Source: Occultella aeris
GTDB taxonomy: Bacteria; Actinomycetota; Actinomycetes; Actinomycetales; Beutenbergiaceae
Assembly: GCF_902703175.1 (NCBI RefSeq)
Contig: NZ_CACRYJ010000063.1
Coordinates: forward strand, 1-56,268
Length of the DNA stretch: 56,268 nt
Direction of reading: 5' to 3'
The notes beneath the pieces were generated by a model, which was given only the letters and a program-made list of their open reading frames with translations, searched no databases and had not been told where the DNA came from. A program made the translations under genes and the position numbers. Position 1 is the first letter of the stretch. Each line of letters starts with the position of its first letter. Positions 45,716 to 54,721 of this stretch are shown here, piece by piece.

Positions 45716-47122
45716 ATGAGCCACCAGCACACCGAACTCGATCCTGATCGCGACCTCGGCGTCCTAGGTGCTCGTCGGGCCCGCCGCATCCTCGCGGCGT
45801 GCGTCCTACCCCTGCTCATCGCCACGATCGTCGGCCTGATCGCGCTCTGGCCCGGCGGCGACACCCCGATCGGCTCGCTCGAGAACCCGGTCGAGGGCCC
45901 CAACTTCACCACGGCCACCGTGGTGGAGGTGACCGGCGTCATCGGCGAGGAGGTCCGCGCCGAGCTGCACGACGGCACCGGCAGGATCGTCCCGGTCCAG
46001 GTGCCGCCGGAGATCGTCGAGTCCGGCATCGAGGTCGGCTCGCAGATGCGGGTCTTCTTCACCGCCAGTGCGCTCGGCTCCGGCAGTCCGTACGTCTTCG
46101 TGGACTTCGTCCGTGATGTGCCGCTGATCATCCTCGGCATCGTCTATGCGCTGGTGGTGCTCGCCGTCGCCCGGTTGCGTGGATTCATGGCGATCGTCGG
46201 GTTGCTCGCCAGCCTTGGCGTGGTCGGTGTGTTCCTGATCCCGGCGCTGATGGGCGGCGGCCCGCCGTTGCTGGTGACGCTCGTGGGCACCAGCGCGATG
46301 ATGTTCTTCGCCGTGTATCTCGCGCACGGGATCTCGATCCGGACCACGACGGCACTGCTCGGCACGTTCATCGGCCTTGCCGCCACCACGGCCCTGGCGG
46401 CGTGGGCCACCGGCGCGGCCAGCCTCACCGGGGCGAACTCCGACTCCTCGCTCGTGTTGAGCTCGGTGCTGCCCGGGGTGAACCTGCGTGACATCCTGCT
46501 CTGCGGCATCGTGATCGCCGGCCTCGGCGCCCTCAACGACGTCACGATCACGCAGGCGTCGGCCGTCTGGGAGTTGCGCGCCGCCTCCCCGAACGCTCCG
46601 CTGCGGCAGGTGTTCGGCCGCGCCATGCGGATCGGTCGCGACCACATCGCCTCCACCGTCTACACGCTCGCGTTCGCCTACGTCGGCACGGCGCTGCCGG
46701 TCCTGATGATCGTCATGCTCTACGACCGCTCGCTCGGCAGCACGCTGACCGCGGGCGAGATCGCCGAGGAGGTCGTGCGCACGCTGGTCTCCTCGATCGG
46801 CCTCGTGCTCGCCATCCCCGCCACGACGGCGATCGCGACTCTCCTGGTCGCCTCGTCCAGGGCGCGCGACCGGTTCGCGGTACTCGCAACGCCCGACGGT
46901 GTTGGTGCGGTTCCAGCAGAGCTCGCCGACGGCGGTGGTGCGGTTCGCGGGACAACGTCCGACGGCGGTGGTGCGGGTCGCGAGACAACGTCCGACGGCG
47001 GTGGCGCCGTTCGCGAGCGGCGTCGCGACCGCGGTGGTACTGCTGGCGCGCACCGTGCCGAGCCGACCGGCAACGATGGTGCGGCCGCGGGCCCACCAGG
47101 ACCGGACGCCGTCGACCGGTAG
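45716..47122 (+). CDS. YibE/F family membrane protein
   Basis: A 468-aa polytopic protein. An N-terminal helix (about 25-45) and a small beta-rich extracytoplasmic domain (about 55-130, TGRIVPVQVP) precede the YibE/F membrane domain with about seven helices (about 138-385), containing RLRGFMAIVGLLASL, LNDVTITQASAVWEL and MRIGRDHIASTVYTLAFAYVG. The family's role is unknown. The last 80 residues are a low-complexity tail with 11-residue repeats (DGGGAVRGTTS) that do not look like family sequence and may be recent. Begins 13 bp after glyS. Confidence 0.88.
   Translation: MSHQHTELDPDRDLGVLGARRARRILAACVLPLLIATIVGLIALWPGGDTPIGSLENPVEGPNFTTATVVEVTGVIGEEVRAELHDGTGRIVPVQVPPEIVESGIEVGSQMRVFFTASALGSGSPYVFVDFVRDVPLIILGIVYALVVLAVARLRGFMAIVGLLASLGVVGVFLIPALMGGGPPLLVTLVGTSAMMFFAVYLAHGISIRTTTALLGTFIGLAATTALAAWATGAASLTGANSDSSLVLSSVLPGVNLRDILLCGIVIAGLGALNDVTITQASAVWELRAASPNAPLRQVFGRAMRIGRDHIASTVYTLAFAYVGTALPVLMIVMLYDRSLGSTLTAGEIAEEVVRTLVSSIGLVLAIPATTAIATLLVASSRARDRFAVLATPDGVGAVPAELADGGGAVRGTTSDGGGAGRETTSDGGGAVRERRRDRGGTAGAHRAEPTGNDGAAAGPPGPDAVDR
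46927..47020 (+). repeat. 33-bp tandem repeat in the YibE/F 3' end
   Basis: Units begin at 46927, 46960 and 46993, with CGACGGCGGTGGTGCGG repeated and an exact 33-bp period (third unit diverges). They encode 11-residue repeats. Upstream sequence from about 46896 is a degenerate further unit. Confidence 0.82.
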
Positions 47123-47310
47123 TTCGCGAGGGGCTGCGCCACTGCGGGGACCCGAGGTCGTGCGCGTCGGTGTCGAACGCAACGGTCGGCAGGCGGCCGC
47201 GAGTGGCAGTGCCCGCGGCGGCGAGCGGCTGTGCCTGGGGCGGCGAGCGGACGTGGCGGGCGGCGAGTGGGTGCCCGGCGTCGTCGAACGTCTTCGTCGA
47301 ACTCTCATCG

Positions 47311-47362
47311 TCAAACCGGTTGACCTTCCATCGTCAAACCGGTTAACCTGAGGCCCTCAGGT
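47311..47362 (+). promoter_or_regulatory. Promoter with tandem LacI-type operators of the sugar operon
   Basis: Two near-palindromic operators, TCAAACCGGTTGA (47311-47323) and TCAAACCGGTTAA (47334-47346), are 23 bp apart, each with the central CCGG typical of LacI-family sites. They overlap a promoter: -35 TTGACC (47320-47325), 18-bp spacer, -10 TAACCT (47344-47349). A perfect 17-nt palindrome ACCTGAGG-C-CCTCAGGT (47346-47362) follows at the likely transcription start. LacI at 47388 is probably autoregulated here. Confidence 0.82.
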
Positions 47363-47387
47363 CGAACTCAGAGTCGAGGGAATCCAG

Positions 47388-48413
47388 ATGGCGAAGCCGA
47401 CGATCGGCGATGTGGCACGTGTCGCGGGGGTCACCCGTGCCACGGTCTCGCACGCCTACAGCGGCAAGCGCTCGATCTCGGCGCCGACGAAGGCCCGGGT
47501 CTTCGAGGCGGCCGAGTCGCTCGGCTGGGTGCCAAGTCACAGTGCTCGTGCCCTCGCGACCCGGCGCGCGAACGCCGTCGGCCTGGTCATCGCCCGCGAT
47601 CCGGGCGTGATCGCCTCGGACTCCTTCTTCCCGGCCTTCATCGCCGGTCTCGAGTCCGGTCTCGCCGATGCCGAGGTGGCTCTGCTGCTGCAGGTGGCGG
47701 CCTCGCGGTCCGCCGAGGAGCGGGCCTACCGGTCGATGGCGCACGGCAAGGCGGACGGAGTGATCGTCATCGACCTGCACCGCTCGGACTGGCGGGTGGC
47801 CTTCCTCGCCGAACTCGGACTCACTGCGGTGCTCCTTGGCGCCTACGAGCAGGAGAGCCCGTTCTCCTGCGTGCGCAGCGACGACGCCGTCCAGATGCGA
47901 GACCTCATCACGCACCTGCGTGGTCTCGGGCACGAGCGCATCGCCCACGTCACCGGCCCGCTCGGCTACGTGCACTCCCACGCCCGCGCACGCGCCTACG
48001 TCGAGGAGATCGGATCGGAGGAACTGCTCCGCGAGGGTGACTTCGGAGCGGCCAGCGGACGCGACCTCACCGGCGAGCTGCTCGACCTGACGGACCGGCC
48101 GACCGCGGTGCTGTACGCGAACGACACGATGGCGATCGCGGGCCTGTCCCTCGCGCGCAGCCGGGACTTCCGGGTGCCCGATGACCTTGCCCTCGCGGGC
48201 TTCGACGACGACCACCTCTCCGCGCACCTGTCCCCGGCCCTGACCTCCGTCGCGACCGACCCGTTCCGGCGCGGTCGGATCACGGCGGAGGTACTCCTGG
48301 CCGACATCGACGGGGCCACCCCCGGGTCCGTCGAGATCGACTGCAACGAACTGCGGCTGCGCGCCAGCACAGCCGCACCAGCACCATCAATCGCTCAAGG
48401 AGGAGACCGATGA
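47388..48413 (+). CDS. LacI-family transcriptional regulator of the sugar operon
   Basis: A 341-aa LacI/GalR repressor. The HTH and hinge are residues 1-60: PTIGDVARVAGVTRATVSHAY, then PTKARVFEAAESLGWVPSHSARALATRR. The periplasmic-binding-protein-like effector domain follows (VGLVIARDPG, HGKADGVIVID, HAHARAYVEEIG-like region and AGFDDDHLSAHLSPALTSV). The effector is presumably a mannoside or related oligosaccharide, judging by downstream GH130. Two operators lie just upstream. ATG 47388 follows GAGGGAATCC. Overlaps the lipoprotein gene by ATGA. Confidence 0.94.
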   Translation: MAKPTIGDVARVAGVTRATVSHAYSGKRSISAPTKARVFEAAESLGWVPSHSARALATRRANAVGLVIARDPGVIASDSFFPAFIAGLESGLADAEVALLLQVAASRSAEERAYRSMAHGKADGVIVIDLHRSDWRVAFLAELGLTAVLLGAYEQESPFSCVRSDDAVQMRDLITHLRGLGHERIAHVTGPLGYVHSHARARAYVEEIGSEELLREGDFGAASGRDLTGELLDLTDRPTAVLYANDTMAIAGLSLARSRDFRVPDDLALAGFDDDHLSAHLSPALTSVATDPFRRGRITAEVLLADIDGATPGSVEIDCNELRLRASTAAPAPSIAQGGDR

Positions 48414-49711
48414 AGACCACCACACGTACCCTCGCGGTGATCGGGGCCGTGGCCCTGTTCGCAGCTGGATGCTCCGGAGGCGGCGACGGCGACGATGGCG
48501 GAGGTGGAGGTGGAGGTGGCGACGGCGCCGCCGGCGCCACCGGCCCGATCGATATCTGGACGTCGAACAACGAGGCCGAGCTCGCCTGGGCCACTGCAGT
48601 CGTCGATGCCTGGAACGCCGAGCATCCGGACGAGCAGGTCACCGCCCAGGAGATCCCCGCCGGTGCCTCCTCGGAGGAGGCCATCACCGCCGCAATCACG
48701 GCCGGGACCGCACCCTGCCTCGTGTACAACATCGCGAACGCCGCGGTGTCGGGCTGGGTCCGCCAGGGCGGCCTGGTCAACCTGTCCGAATTCGAGGACG
48801 GTGCCTCCTACATCGAGGACCGTGGCGGCGAGAACGTCGCGAGCTATCAGACCGATGGCTCGTACTACCAGCTCCCGTGGAAGTCCAACCCGGTGATGGT
48901 GATGTACAACAAGACAGTCTTCGCTGCGGCCGGGCTCGACCCGGAGAACCCGGGGATGGCGACCTTCGACGAGTTCCTCGACGGCTCGCGGCAGATCGTC
49001 TCCTCCGGTGCGGCGGCCAGCGCGATCTGGCCCTCGCCGACGAGCGAGTTCTACCAGCCCTGGTTCGACTTCTACCCGCTCTACCTGGCCGAGACCGGCG
49101 GCACGATGCTCGTCGAGGACGGCGCGTCGACCTTCAACACAGACGAGGGCCGGGCCGTCGGGGAGTTCTGGGCGACGATGTACTCCGAGGGTCTCTCGCC
49201 ACAGGAGGCGTCCACCGACGATGCGATGTCCGCGGGCACCACCGCGATGCAGCTCGCCGGCCCGTGGGCGATCGCCTCCTACGCGGACAGTGTCGATGTC
49301 GGCTTCATGCCGGTGCCGACGTCCGGTGGCGCCGACGAGGTCTTCACGTTCGCCGACTCCAAGAACATCTCCATGTTCACCTCGTGCGAGAACCAGGGCA
49401 CGGCCTGGGAGTTCCTGAAGTTCACCACGAGCGAGGAGAACGACGGCCTGCTCCTGGAGAACACCGGGCAGATGCCGATCCGCACCGACCTGGCCGCCAC
49501 GTTCAGCGACTACTTCGCGGCCAACCCGATGTACGAGGCGTTCGCCAGCCAGACCGAGCGGGTGGCCGACGTGCCGAGCATCGACAATTCGGTCGAGGTC
49601 TGGCAGGTGTTCCGCGACGAGTACTCCTCGGCCGTGATCTTCGGGAGCCAGTCCGTGGACGACTTCCTCACGAACGCCGAGACCGAGATCAACGGCCTCG
49701 TCGGGGACTGA
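48410..49711 (+). CDS. Sugar ABC transporter substrate-binding lipoprotein
   Basis: A 433-aa extracellular solute-binding protein (family 1). The signal peptide ends with lipobox LFAAGC, followed by a Gly/Asp-rich linker (GGGDGDDGG). The sugar-binding core has PIDIWTSNNEAELAWATAVVDAWN, TAGTAPCLVYNI, PWKSNPVMVMYNKTVFAAAGLDP and FDEFLDG. The ligand is unknown, probably a plant or fungal mannose-containing oligosaccharide. AGGAGG is well placed upstream. First transport gene of the operon. Confidence 0.94.
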   Translation: MKTTTRTLAVIGAVALFAAGCSGGGDGDDGGGGGGGGDGAAGATGPIDIWTSNNEAELAWATAVVDAWNAEHPDEQVTAQEIPAGASSEEAITAAITAGTAPCLVYNIANAAVSGWVRQGGLVNLSEFEDGASYIEDRGGENVASYQTDGSYYQLPWKSNPVMVMYNKTVFAAAGLDPENPGMATFDEFLDGSRQIVSSGAAASAIWPSPTSEFYQPWFDFYPLYLAETGGTMLVEDGASTFNTDEGRAVGEFWATMYSEGLSPQEASTDDAMSAGTTAMQLAGPWAIASYADSVDVGFMPVPTSGGADEVFTFADSKNISMFTSCENQGTAWEFLKFTTSEENDGLLLENTGQMPIRTDLAATFSDYFAANPMYEAFASQTERVADVPSIDNSVEVWQVFRDEYSSAVIFGSQSVDDFLTNAETEINGLVGD

Positions 49712-49712
49712 C

Positions 49713-50615
49713 GTGACCACGACCCAGCTGCGCACCCCACGCCGTCCGTGGTGGGGTGTGCAGCCGATCGGTACCCTGTTCGCGCTGCCGTACCTGGTGT
49801 TCGTGGCCGTGGTGTTCGTCTACCCGCTCTGCTTCGCGGTGTACATCGCCTTCCACGATTACATCTTCACGGCTCCGGGCGTCTCGGTTCCCACGCCGTT
49901 CGTCGGGTTCGACAACTTCGCCGATGTCCTGACGGACCCGAAGGTCCTCCAGTCGTTCCGCAACACCGGGGTGTTCCTCGTCATCTTCGTGCCGCTCACG
50001 GTGGTGCTCTCCCTCATCCTCGCGACGGCGCTGAACGCGGGGATCCGGTTCGTCTCGGCCTTCCGGGTCGCGTTCTACGTCCCGTACCTGACCGCGAGCG
50101 TGTCCCTGGTCGGCGTCTGGATGCTGCTGTTCGCTCAGAACGGACTGATCAACACGATCCTCGGGCCGCTCGCGCCGAGCCCGTCCTGGCTCATCAACTC
50201 GGGCCTGGCGATGCCCACGATCGCGCTGTACGTCACCTGGAAGCAGCTCGGCTTCTACATCCTGCTCTACCTGGCTGCGCTGCAGAACATCCCGAAGGAA
50301 CTGTACGAGTCCGCGGCCACCGACGGCGCGAACCTGCGCCAGCGGTTCCTGAACGTGACCGTGCCGGGCGTCCGTGCCACGACCACCCTGGTGCTGATCC
50401 TGGCGATCATCCTCGGTGCGAACCTGTTCACCGAGCCCTACCTGCTCACCAACGGAGGCGGCCCGGACGGCGCCAGCGCCACGCCGGTGCTGCTCGTCTA
50501 CCAGAAGGGCATCCAGCAGCAGAACCCGGACACCGCATCGGCGATCGGGATGCTCCTGGTGATCGTTGTCGGACTGCTGTCCATGGCCGCGAGCCGACTG
50601 AACCGGGAGAAGTGA
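49713..50615 (+). CDS. Sugar ABC transporter permease (MalF type)
   Basis: A 300-aa inner-membrane permease with six predicted helices. The EAA-like coupling motif is LYESAATDGANLRQRFLNVTVPG. The N-terminal helix follows RRPWWGVQPIGTLFALPYLVFV. It would form the channel with the MalG-type partner. GTG lies 1 nt after the upstream stop. The operon shows no ATPase, so a shared MsiK-type ATPase elsewhere is expected. Confidence 0.93.
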   Translation: MTTTQLRTPRRPWWGVQPIGTLFALPYLVFVAVVFVYPLCFAVYIAFHDYIFTAPGVSVPTPFVGFDNFADVLTDPKVLQSFRNTGVFLVIFVPLTVVLSLILATALNAGIRFVSAFRVAFYVPYLTASVSLVGVWMLLFAQNGLINTILGPLAPSPSWLINSGLAMPTIALYVTWKQLGFYILLYLAALQNIPKELYESAATDGANLRQRFLNVTVPGVRATTTLVLILAIILGANLFTEPYLLTNGGGPDGASATPVLLVYQKGIQQQNPDTASAIGMLLVIVVGLLSMAASRLNREK

Positions 50616-50616
50616 G

Positions 50617-51447
50617 ATGAGGACGAAGATCCGCTGGTGGCGCTACCTGCCGCTCACCCTTGCCGCACTCGTGTTCGCGTTCCCGTTCTACTTCATGGTG
50701 GTCGGTGCGTTCCAGGTCAACCCGACGAACTCGCCGTCCTCGCTGTTCCCGACGGACGGCTGGACCACCCAGAACTTCTCGGCCATCGACAGCCGGCTGG
50801 ATCTGGGCGGCTCGCTGCTGAACTCGCTGATCTTCACCACCGGGGTGCTGCTCGGCACGGTCGTGTTCGGCCTGCTCGCCGGCTACGCCCTGGCCCGCCT
50901 CGACTTCCGCGGCAAGGCGGCCACCTGGGTGCTGATGCTGCTCATCCAGATGGTGCCGTTCCAACTGTTGATGATCCCGTTGTACGTGCAGGTGACCCGG
51001 ACCTACGGGCTCGGGGACAGCTACCTTGGGATGATCCTGCCGTTCGCGATCAACACAACGGCCGTGTTCATCTTCACGCAGTTCTTCCGCGCTCTCCCGC
51101 AGGAGGTGTTCGAGGCCGCCCGGATCGACGGCGCCAGTGAGTTGCGGATCCTGCGTTCGGTCGCCGTCCCGCTCGTGCGCCCCGCCCTGGTCACCGTGCT
51201 TCTGGTGACGTTCATCGGGCCGTGGAACGAGTTCCTGTGGCCGTTCCTGATCACCAAGGACGTGACGATGCAGCCGTTGGCGGTCTCGCTCGCGAACTAC
51301 ATCAGCAACGTCGCCCAGTCCACGGCGAACCCGAACGGAGCGATCCTGGCCGGCGCCACCACCCTGGCCTTCCCGGTGGTCGTCCTGTTCTGCATCTTCC
51401 AGCGTTACTTCACCGCGTCCGAGATCGGCTCCGCCGTCAAGGGCTGA
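50617..51447 (+). CDS. Sugar ABC transporter permease (MalG type)
   Basis: A 276-aa permease with six helices. The EAA loop is FEAARIDGASELRILRSVAVPL. N-terminal helix WRYLPLTLAALVFAFPFYFMV; the C-terminal block WNEFLWPFLIT is typical of MalG-like proteins. ATG begins 1 nt after the upstream stop. Partner of the preceding permease. Confidence 0.93.
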   Translation: MRTKIRWWRYLPLTLAALVFAFPFYFMVVGAFQVNPTNSPSSLFPTDGWTTQNFSAIDSRLDLGGSLLNSLIFTTGVLLGTVVFGLLAGYALARLDFRGKAATWVLMLLIQMVPFQLLMIPLYVQVTRTYGLGDSYLGMILPFAINTTAVFIFTQFFRALPQEVFEAARIDGASELRILRSVAVPLVRPALVTVLLVTFIGPWNEFLWPFLITKDVTMQPLAVSLANYISNVAQSTANPNGAILAGATTLAFPVVVLFCIFQRYFTASEIGSAVKG

Positions 51448-51456
51448 GAGGAACCC

Positions 51457-52455
51457 ATGTTTACCGATGCCACCTTCCCGCTCGGACCGTTCGTCCCGTA
51501 CGAGGGGAACCCGATCCTGCGTCCGAAGGGCAACAGCTGGGAGTCGTCCAACCTGTACAACCCCGCCGCCCTCGTGGACGGCGACGAGGTCGTGCTCCTG
51601 TACCGGGCGCACGCCGAGGACATCGTGTCCCACATCGGCCTCGCCCGGAGCTCGGACGGCTACACCTTCGAACGCGAGGACGCCCCGGTGTTCTCTCCGC
51701 AGGAGGACTACGAGCGGTTCGGCGCGGAGGACCCACGGATCGTCCTCATCGAGGGCGTGTATTACCTGACCTACACCGGCTGGGACCGCCACAGTGCGCA
51801 GCTGTGCCTGGCCACCTCGACCGACCTGCACACCTGGACGCGGCACGGCCCGATCTTCTCCGACTTCGACACGTTCGCGACCGTGGACCCGCGCGGCCAC
51901 AACTGGTCCAAGGCCGGGGTCATCGTCCCGGTGCAGATGCAGGGCAGGTGGTGGATGTACTTCGGCGAGGGCGCGATCTACTGGGCGACCAGTGACGACC
52001 TGATCCACTGGACGCCCGGCACGCCCGACACCGAACCGATGTATTCGCCCACACCCGGTTCCTTCGATGCCGACCTCGTCGAGATCGGCACCTCCCCGGT
52101 CCTGTCGTCCAACGGGCTGCTGGTCTTCCTCACCAATGGGGCGACGCGAACGGTGCATTCCGACGGGCGCGTGGACGTCGACTATCGCTGCGGTCAGATC
52201 GCCATCGACCCGGAGGACCCGACCACCGTCATCGCCCGGATGCAGGTGCCGTGGCTGCGGCCGCAGACCTTCGAGGATCGCCATGGCCTCGTCTCGAACG
52301 TGACCTTCGTCGAGGGCCTGGTCTCCTTCCGCGGCAAGTGGTTCGCCTATTACGGGCAGTCCGACACCACCCTCGCGGTCGCCGTGCACGACCCCGCCCA
52401 GCCCTGGGGTGCGCAGGTGCGCGCCGCACTCGAGTCGAAGGAGACACGAAGATGA
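51457..52455 (+). CDS. GH130 beta-mannoside phosphorylase/hydrolase
   Basis: A 332-aa five-bladed beta-propeller enzyme of glycoside hydrolase family 130. Characteristic blocks are YEGNPILRP, NLYNPAALVDGDEVVLLYRA, SSDGYTF, RFGAEDPRIVLIEGVYYLTYTGWD and GHNWSKAGVIVPV. Most members phosphorolyse beta-mannosyl linkages to mannose-1-phosphate, some hydrolyse. No signal peptide, so it is cytosolic and acts on imported oligosaccharide. AGAGGAA precedes the ATG. Stop overlaps the next ATG. Confidence 0.9.
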   Translation: MFTDATFPLGPFVPYEGNPILRPKGNSWESSNLYNPAALVDGDEVVLLYRAHAEDIVSHIGLARSSDGYTFEREDAPVFSPQEDYERFGAEDPRIVLIEGVYYLTYTGWDRHSAQLCLATSTDLHTWTRHGPIFSDFDTFATVDPRGHNWSKAGVIVPVQMQGRWWMYFGEGAIYWATSDDLIHWTPGTPDTEPMYSPTPGSFDADLVEIGTSPVLSSNGLLVFLTNGATRTVHSDGRVDVDYRCGQIAIDPEDPTTVIARMQVPWLRPQTFEDRHGLVSNVTFVEGLVSFRGKWFAYYGQSDTTLAVAVHDPAQPWGAQVRAALESKETRR

Positions 52456-54449
52456 GAACCTCCCGCCGCGCCTTCCTGGGCGCGCTGGCCGCCGCCGGCG
52501 CCGTCGTGGCCACGGCCCCGACCGCCGTCGCCGCTCCGGTCACGCGAGCCGGCGGCAACGCCCGGCTCGCCAACCTCGACCACCTGCGCTTCCTCCTCGG
52601 CGAGGTGCCGCTCACGCCGTCGACGGCGCACACCACCTACCGCATCGACGCCGAGCCGGTCGCTCTGGCGCCATGGACGTACGCCGATGCCGACGGCGGA
52701 TCGTTCCGTCGGGTGGGCGGCGGCGCCTTCGATCCGGCGACCGGGTACTACGGCCAGGGTGCGTTCAACGCCGACGACATCGCCCGTGCCGCCGTCGTGT
52801 TCCTGCGGGACTGGCACGCCTCGGGTGACGTGCGCAGCCGCGGCCACGCCTACGAGAACCTGCGGGCGCTGGCCTACCTGCAGACCGTCGACGGGCCGAA
52901 CACCGGCCGGGTGGTGCTCTGGCAGCAGTTCGACGGCTCGCTCAACCCGAGCGCCGAGCCGGTCGAGCTGCCCGACCCCTCGGACTCGGCGGAGTCCTAC
53001 TGGCTGGCTCGCACCGTCTGGGCGCTGGGCGAGGGCTACGCGGCGTTCAGCGGCGAGGATGACGGCTTTGCCGCGTTCCTGTCCGAACGCCTGCACCTGG
53101 CACTGGATGCCCTCGATGAGGAGTCACTCTCGCGGTACGGACAGTTCGTCACCAGCGACGGCGTCGATCTGCCCGCATGGCTCATCGGCGGCGGCGCCGA
53201 CGCGACGGCAGAGGCCGTGCTCGGCCTGGCGGCGACGCAGGCCGCCATGCCCGACGACCGGGTCGGCAGCGCCCTCGAGCGCTACGCCGAGGGGATCGCC
53301 GCGATGGGTACCGCAACCGCTGGGTGGCCGTTCGGGGCGGTCCTGCCGTGGACCGGGTCGCTCGGCTTCTGGCACGCGTGGGGTGGCGCCGCCCCGGAGG
53401 CCCTCGCCCGGGCGGGCGAGACCCTGGGCCGCGACGACCTGATCGACGTCGCGATCACGGACGCCGGCACCTTCACCCCGCTGGTGCTCGCCTGCGGGGG
53501 ACCGAACAACGCGTGGGCGCCCCTGCCTGCCGAGGCCCAGATCGCCTATGGTGCCCACGGGCGGGTGGCCGCCGCCCTGGCCGCGGCCGACGCGGACGGC
53601 GGACCGGGGCTCCGTGAGCTCGCCGGGCTGGCCGCCGGGTGGTTCTTCGGGGCGAACACCGCGGGCACCGCGGTCTACGACCCGGCGACCGGGGTCACGT
53701 TCGACGGTGTCGAGACGGACGGGCGGATCAACCGGAACTCCGGCGCGGAGTCCACGATCCACGGGCAGCTCACCATGCTCGCCCTGGACACCCGCCCCGA
53801 CGTCGCCGCCCTGGCCCGCTCGATCACCTCCCTGCACGCGTTCGAAGGACTCAGCGCCGTCGACGCCGAGACCGCACGGTTCAGTGCCGGCTGCACGGTG
53901 GTGACCCCCAGCGGCGGTGCCTGGATGGGCGAGGGCAACCTCTCCGGTGGCGCCTACCTGCAGGTACCGGCGGGGGAGTGGGTCGAGTTCGATCTCGATG
54001 CCGAACAGGCCGCGCTCGCGTATCCGATCGTGTGGCGCACGGACGCCGAGGCGGGCACCGCCCGGTGGAGCGTCGTCGGCGGTGCGGCACTGGGCGTCAC
54101 GGCCAACGGTGGCACCGGCGCGGCGGGTCTGACCGAGGTTCCAGGCAGTCTCGTGCCACAGGGCCTGGACGACGTTGTCCCGGCCGGCGTCGTGACCGTC
54201 CGGTGCGAGAGCGACGGGGACCTGCGCCTCGACGCGCTGCTGCTTCGCCCCCTGGTGACGACCGCGCACTACGCCACCACGGGCACCGACGCTGTCCTCT
54301 ACGTCAACGCCGGCGACCGGGTCACCCTGACGCCCGCGCTTGCGGGTGGCACCGCCCGCGCGTACACCGGCTCCGGGAGACAGCGCGGCCAGATGCGAGC
54401 GGGCCGCCAGGTCCGGGTGGTCGAGGGCGGATTCACGATCAGCCGCTGA
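52452..54449 (+). CDS. Tat-exported probable glycan-active alpha/alpha-toroid enzyme
   Basis: A 665-aa secreted protein. The N-terminus is a Tat signal: TSRRAFLGA then a hydrophobic stretch, cleavage probably after AVAA. The main part (about 50-490) is helical with repeated Trp/Tyr-containing segments (AESYWLARTVWALGEGYAAF, GSLGFWHAWGGAAPEALARA, NRNSGAESTIHGQLTMLALD), like (alpha/alpha)6-toroid glycosidases. The last 160 residues are beta-rich, possibly carbohydrate-binding. I cannot place it in a named GH family. Operon context suggests action on extracellular mannan-type or related polymer feeding the transporter. ATGA overlap with GH130. Confidence 0.78.
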   Translation: MRTSRRAFLGALAAAGAVVATAPTAVAAPVTRAGGNARLANLDHLRFLLGEVPLTPSTAHTTYRIDAEPVALAPWTYADADGGSFRRVGGGAFDPATGYYGQGAFNADDIARAAVVFLRDWHASGDVRSRGHAYENLRALAYLQTVDGPNTGRVVLWQQFDGSLNPSAEPVELPDPSDSAESYWLARTVWALGEGYAAFSGEDDGFAAFLSERLHLALDALDEESLSRYGQFVTSDGVDLPAWLIGGGADATAEAVLGLAATQAAMPDDRVGSALERYAEGIAAMGTATAGWPFGAVLPWTGSLGFWHAWGGAAPEALARAGETLGRDDLIDVAITDAGTFTPLVLACGGPNNAWAPLPAEAQIAYGAHGRVAAALAAADADGGPGLRELAGLAAGWFFGANTAGTAVYDPATGVTFDGVETDGRINRNSGAESTIHGQLTMLALDTRPDVAALARSITSLHAFEGLSAVDAETARFSAGCTVVTPSGGAWMGEGNLSGGAYLQVPAGEWVEFDLDAEQAALAYPIVWRTDAEAGTARWSVVGGAALGVTANGGTGAAGLTEVPGSLVPQGLDDVVPAGVVTVRCESDGDLRLDALLLRPLVTTAHYATTGTDAVLYVNAGDRVTLTPALAGGTARAYTGSGRQRGQMRAGRQVRVVEGGFTISR

Positions 54450-54515
54450 GACGGGTGCGGCGTGGCGACGAGCCGCGCCGGGCGCCGCGTCCGCGCCGAA
54501 CCCTGGCGTCGCGCC

Positions 54516-54585
54516 CTGAGTCAGCGGGATCGGGGTGAGCCAGCGGTTTGCACCGCTCTGGTTCACCAGGATCCCGCTGCCTCGG
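54516..54585. repeat. Long palindromic intergenic repeat, copy 3
   Basis: 54516-54541 is complementary to 54560-54585 at 21 of 26 positions (GAGTCAGCGGGATC versus GATCCCGCTGCCTC arms), with an internal second GTGAGCCAGCGG unit. Layout matches the copy at 42782. It follows the sugar operon and could act as its terminator. Confidence 0.82.
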
Positions 54586-54709
54586 CAGGCGGACGGCGGT
54601 GCCGGGGGAAGCCGGCGGCGGGCGGACGATCGCCGGGGCGAGCCCCGCCCGCGGCGAACATCACAGCAGGTGCCGGCCACCGCCGTCGGGCATCGACGAC
54701 GGCACCTGA

Positions 54710-54715
54710 GACAAT
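54710..54715 (+). promoter_or_regulatory. dusB leaderless -10 box
   Basis: GACAAT, 6 nt before the GTG start of dusB. The same hexamer and distance are seen before recO. Confidence 0.6.
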
Positions 54716-54721
54716 CGGAAG

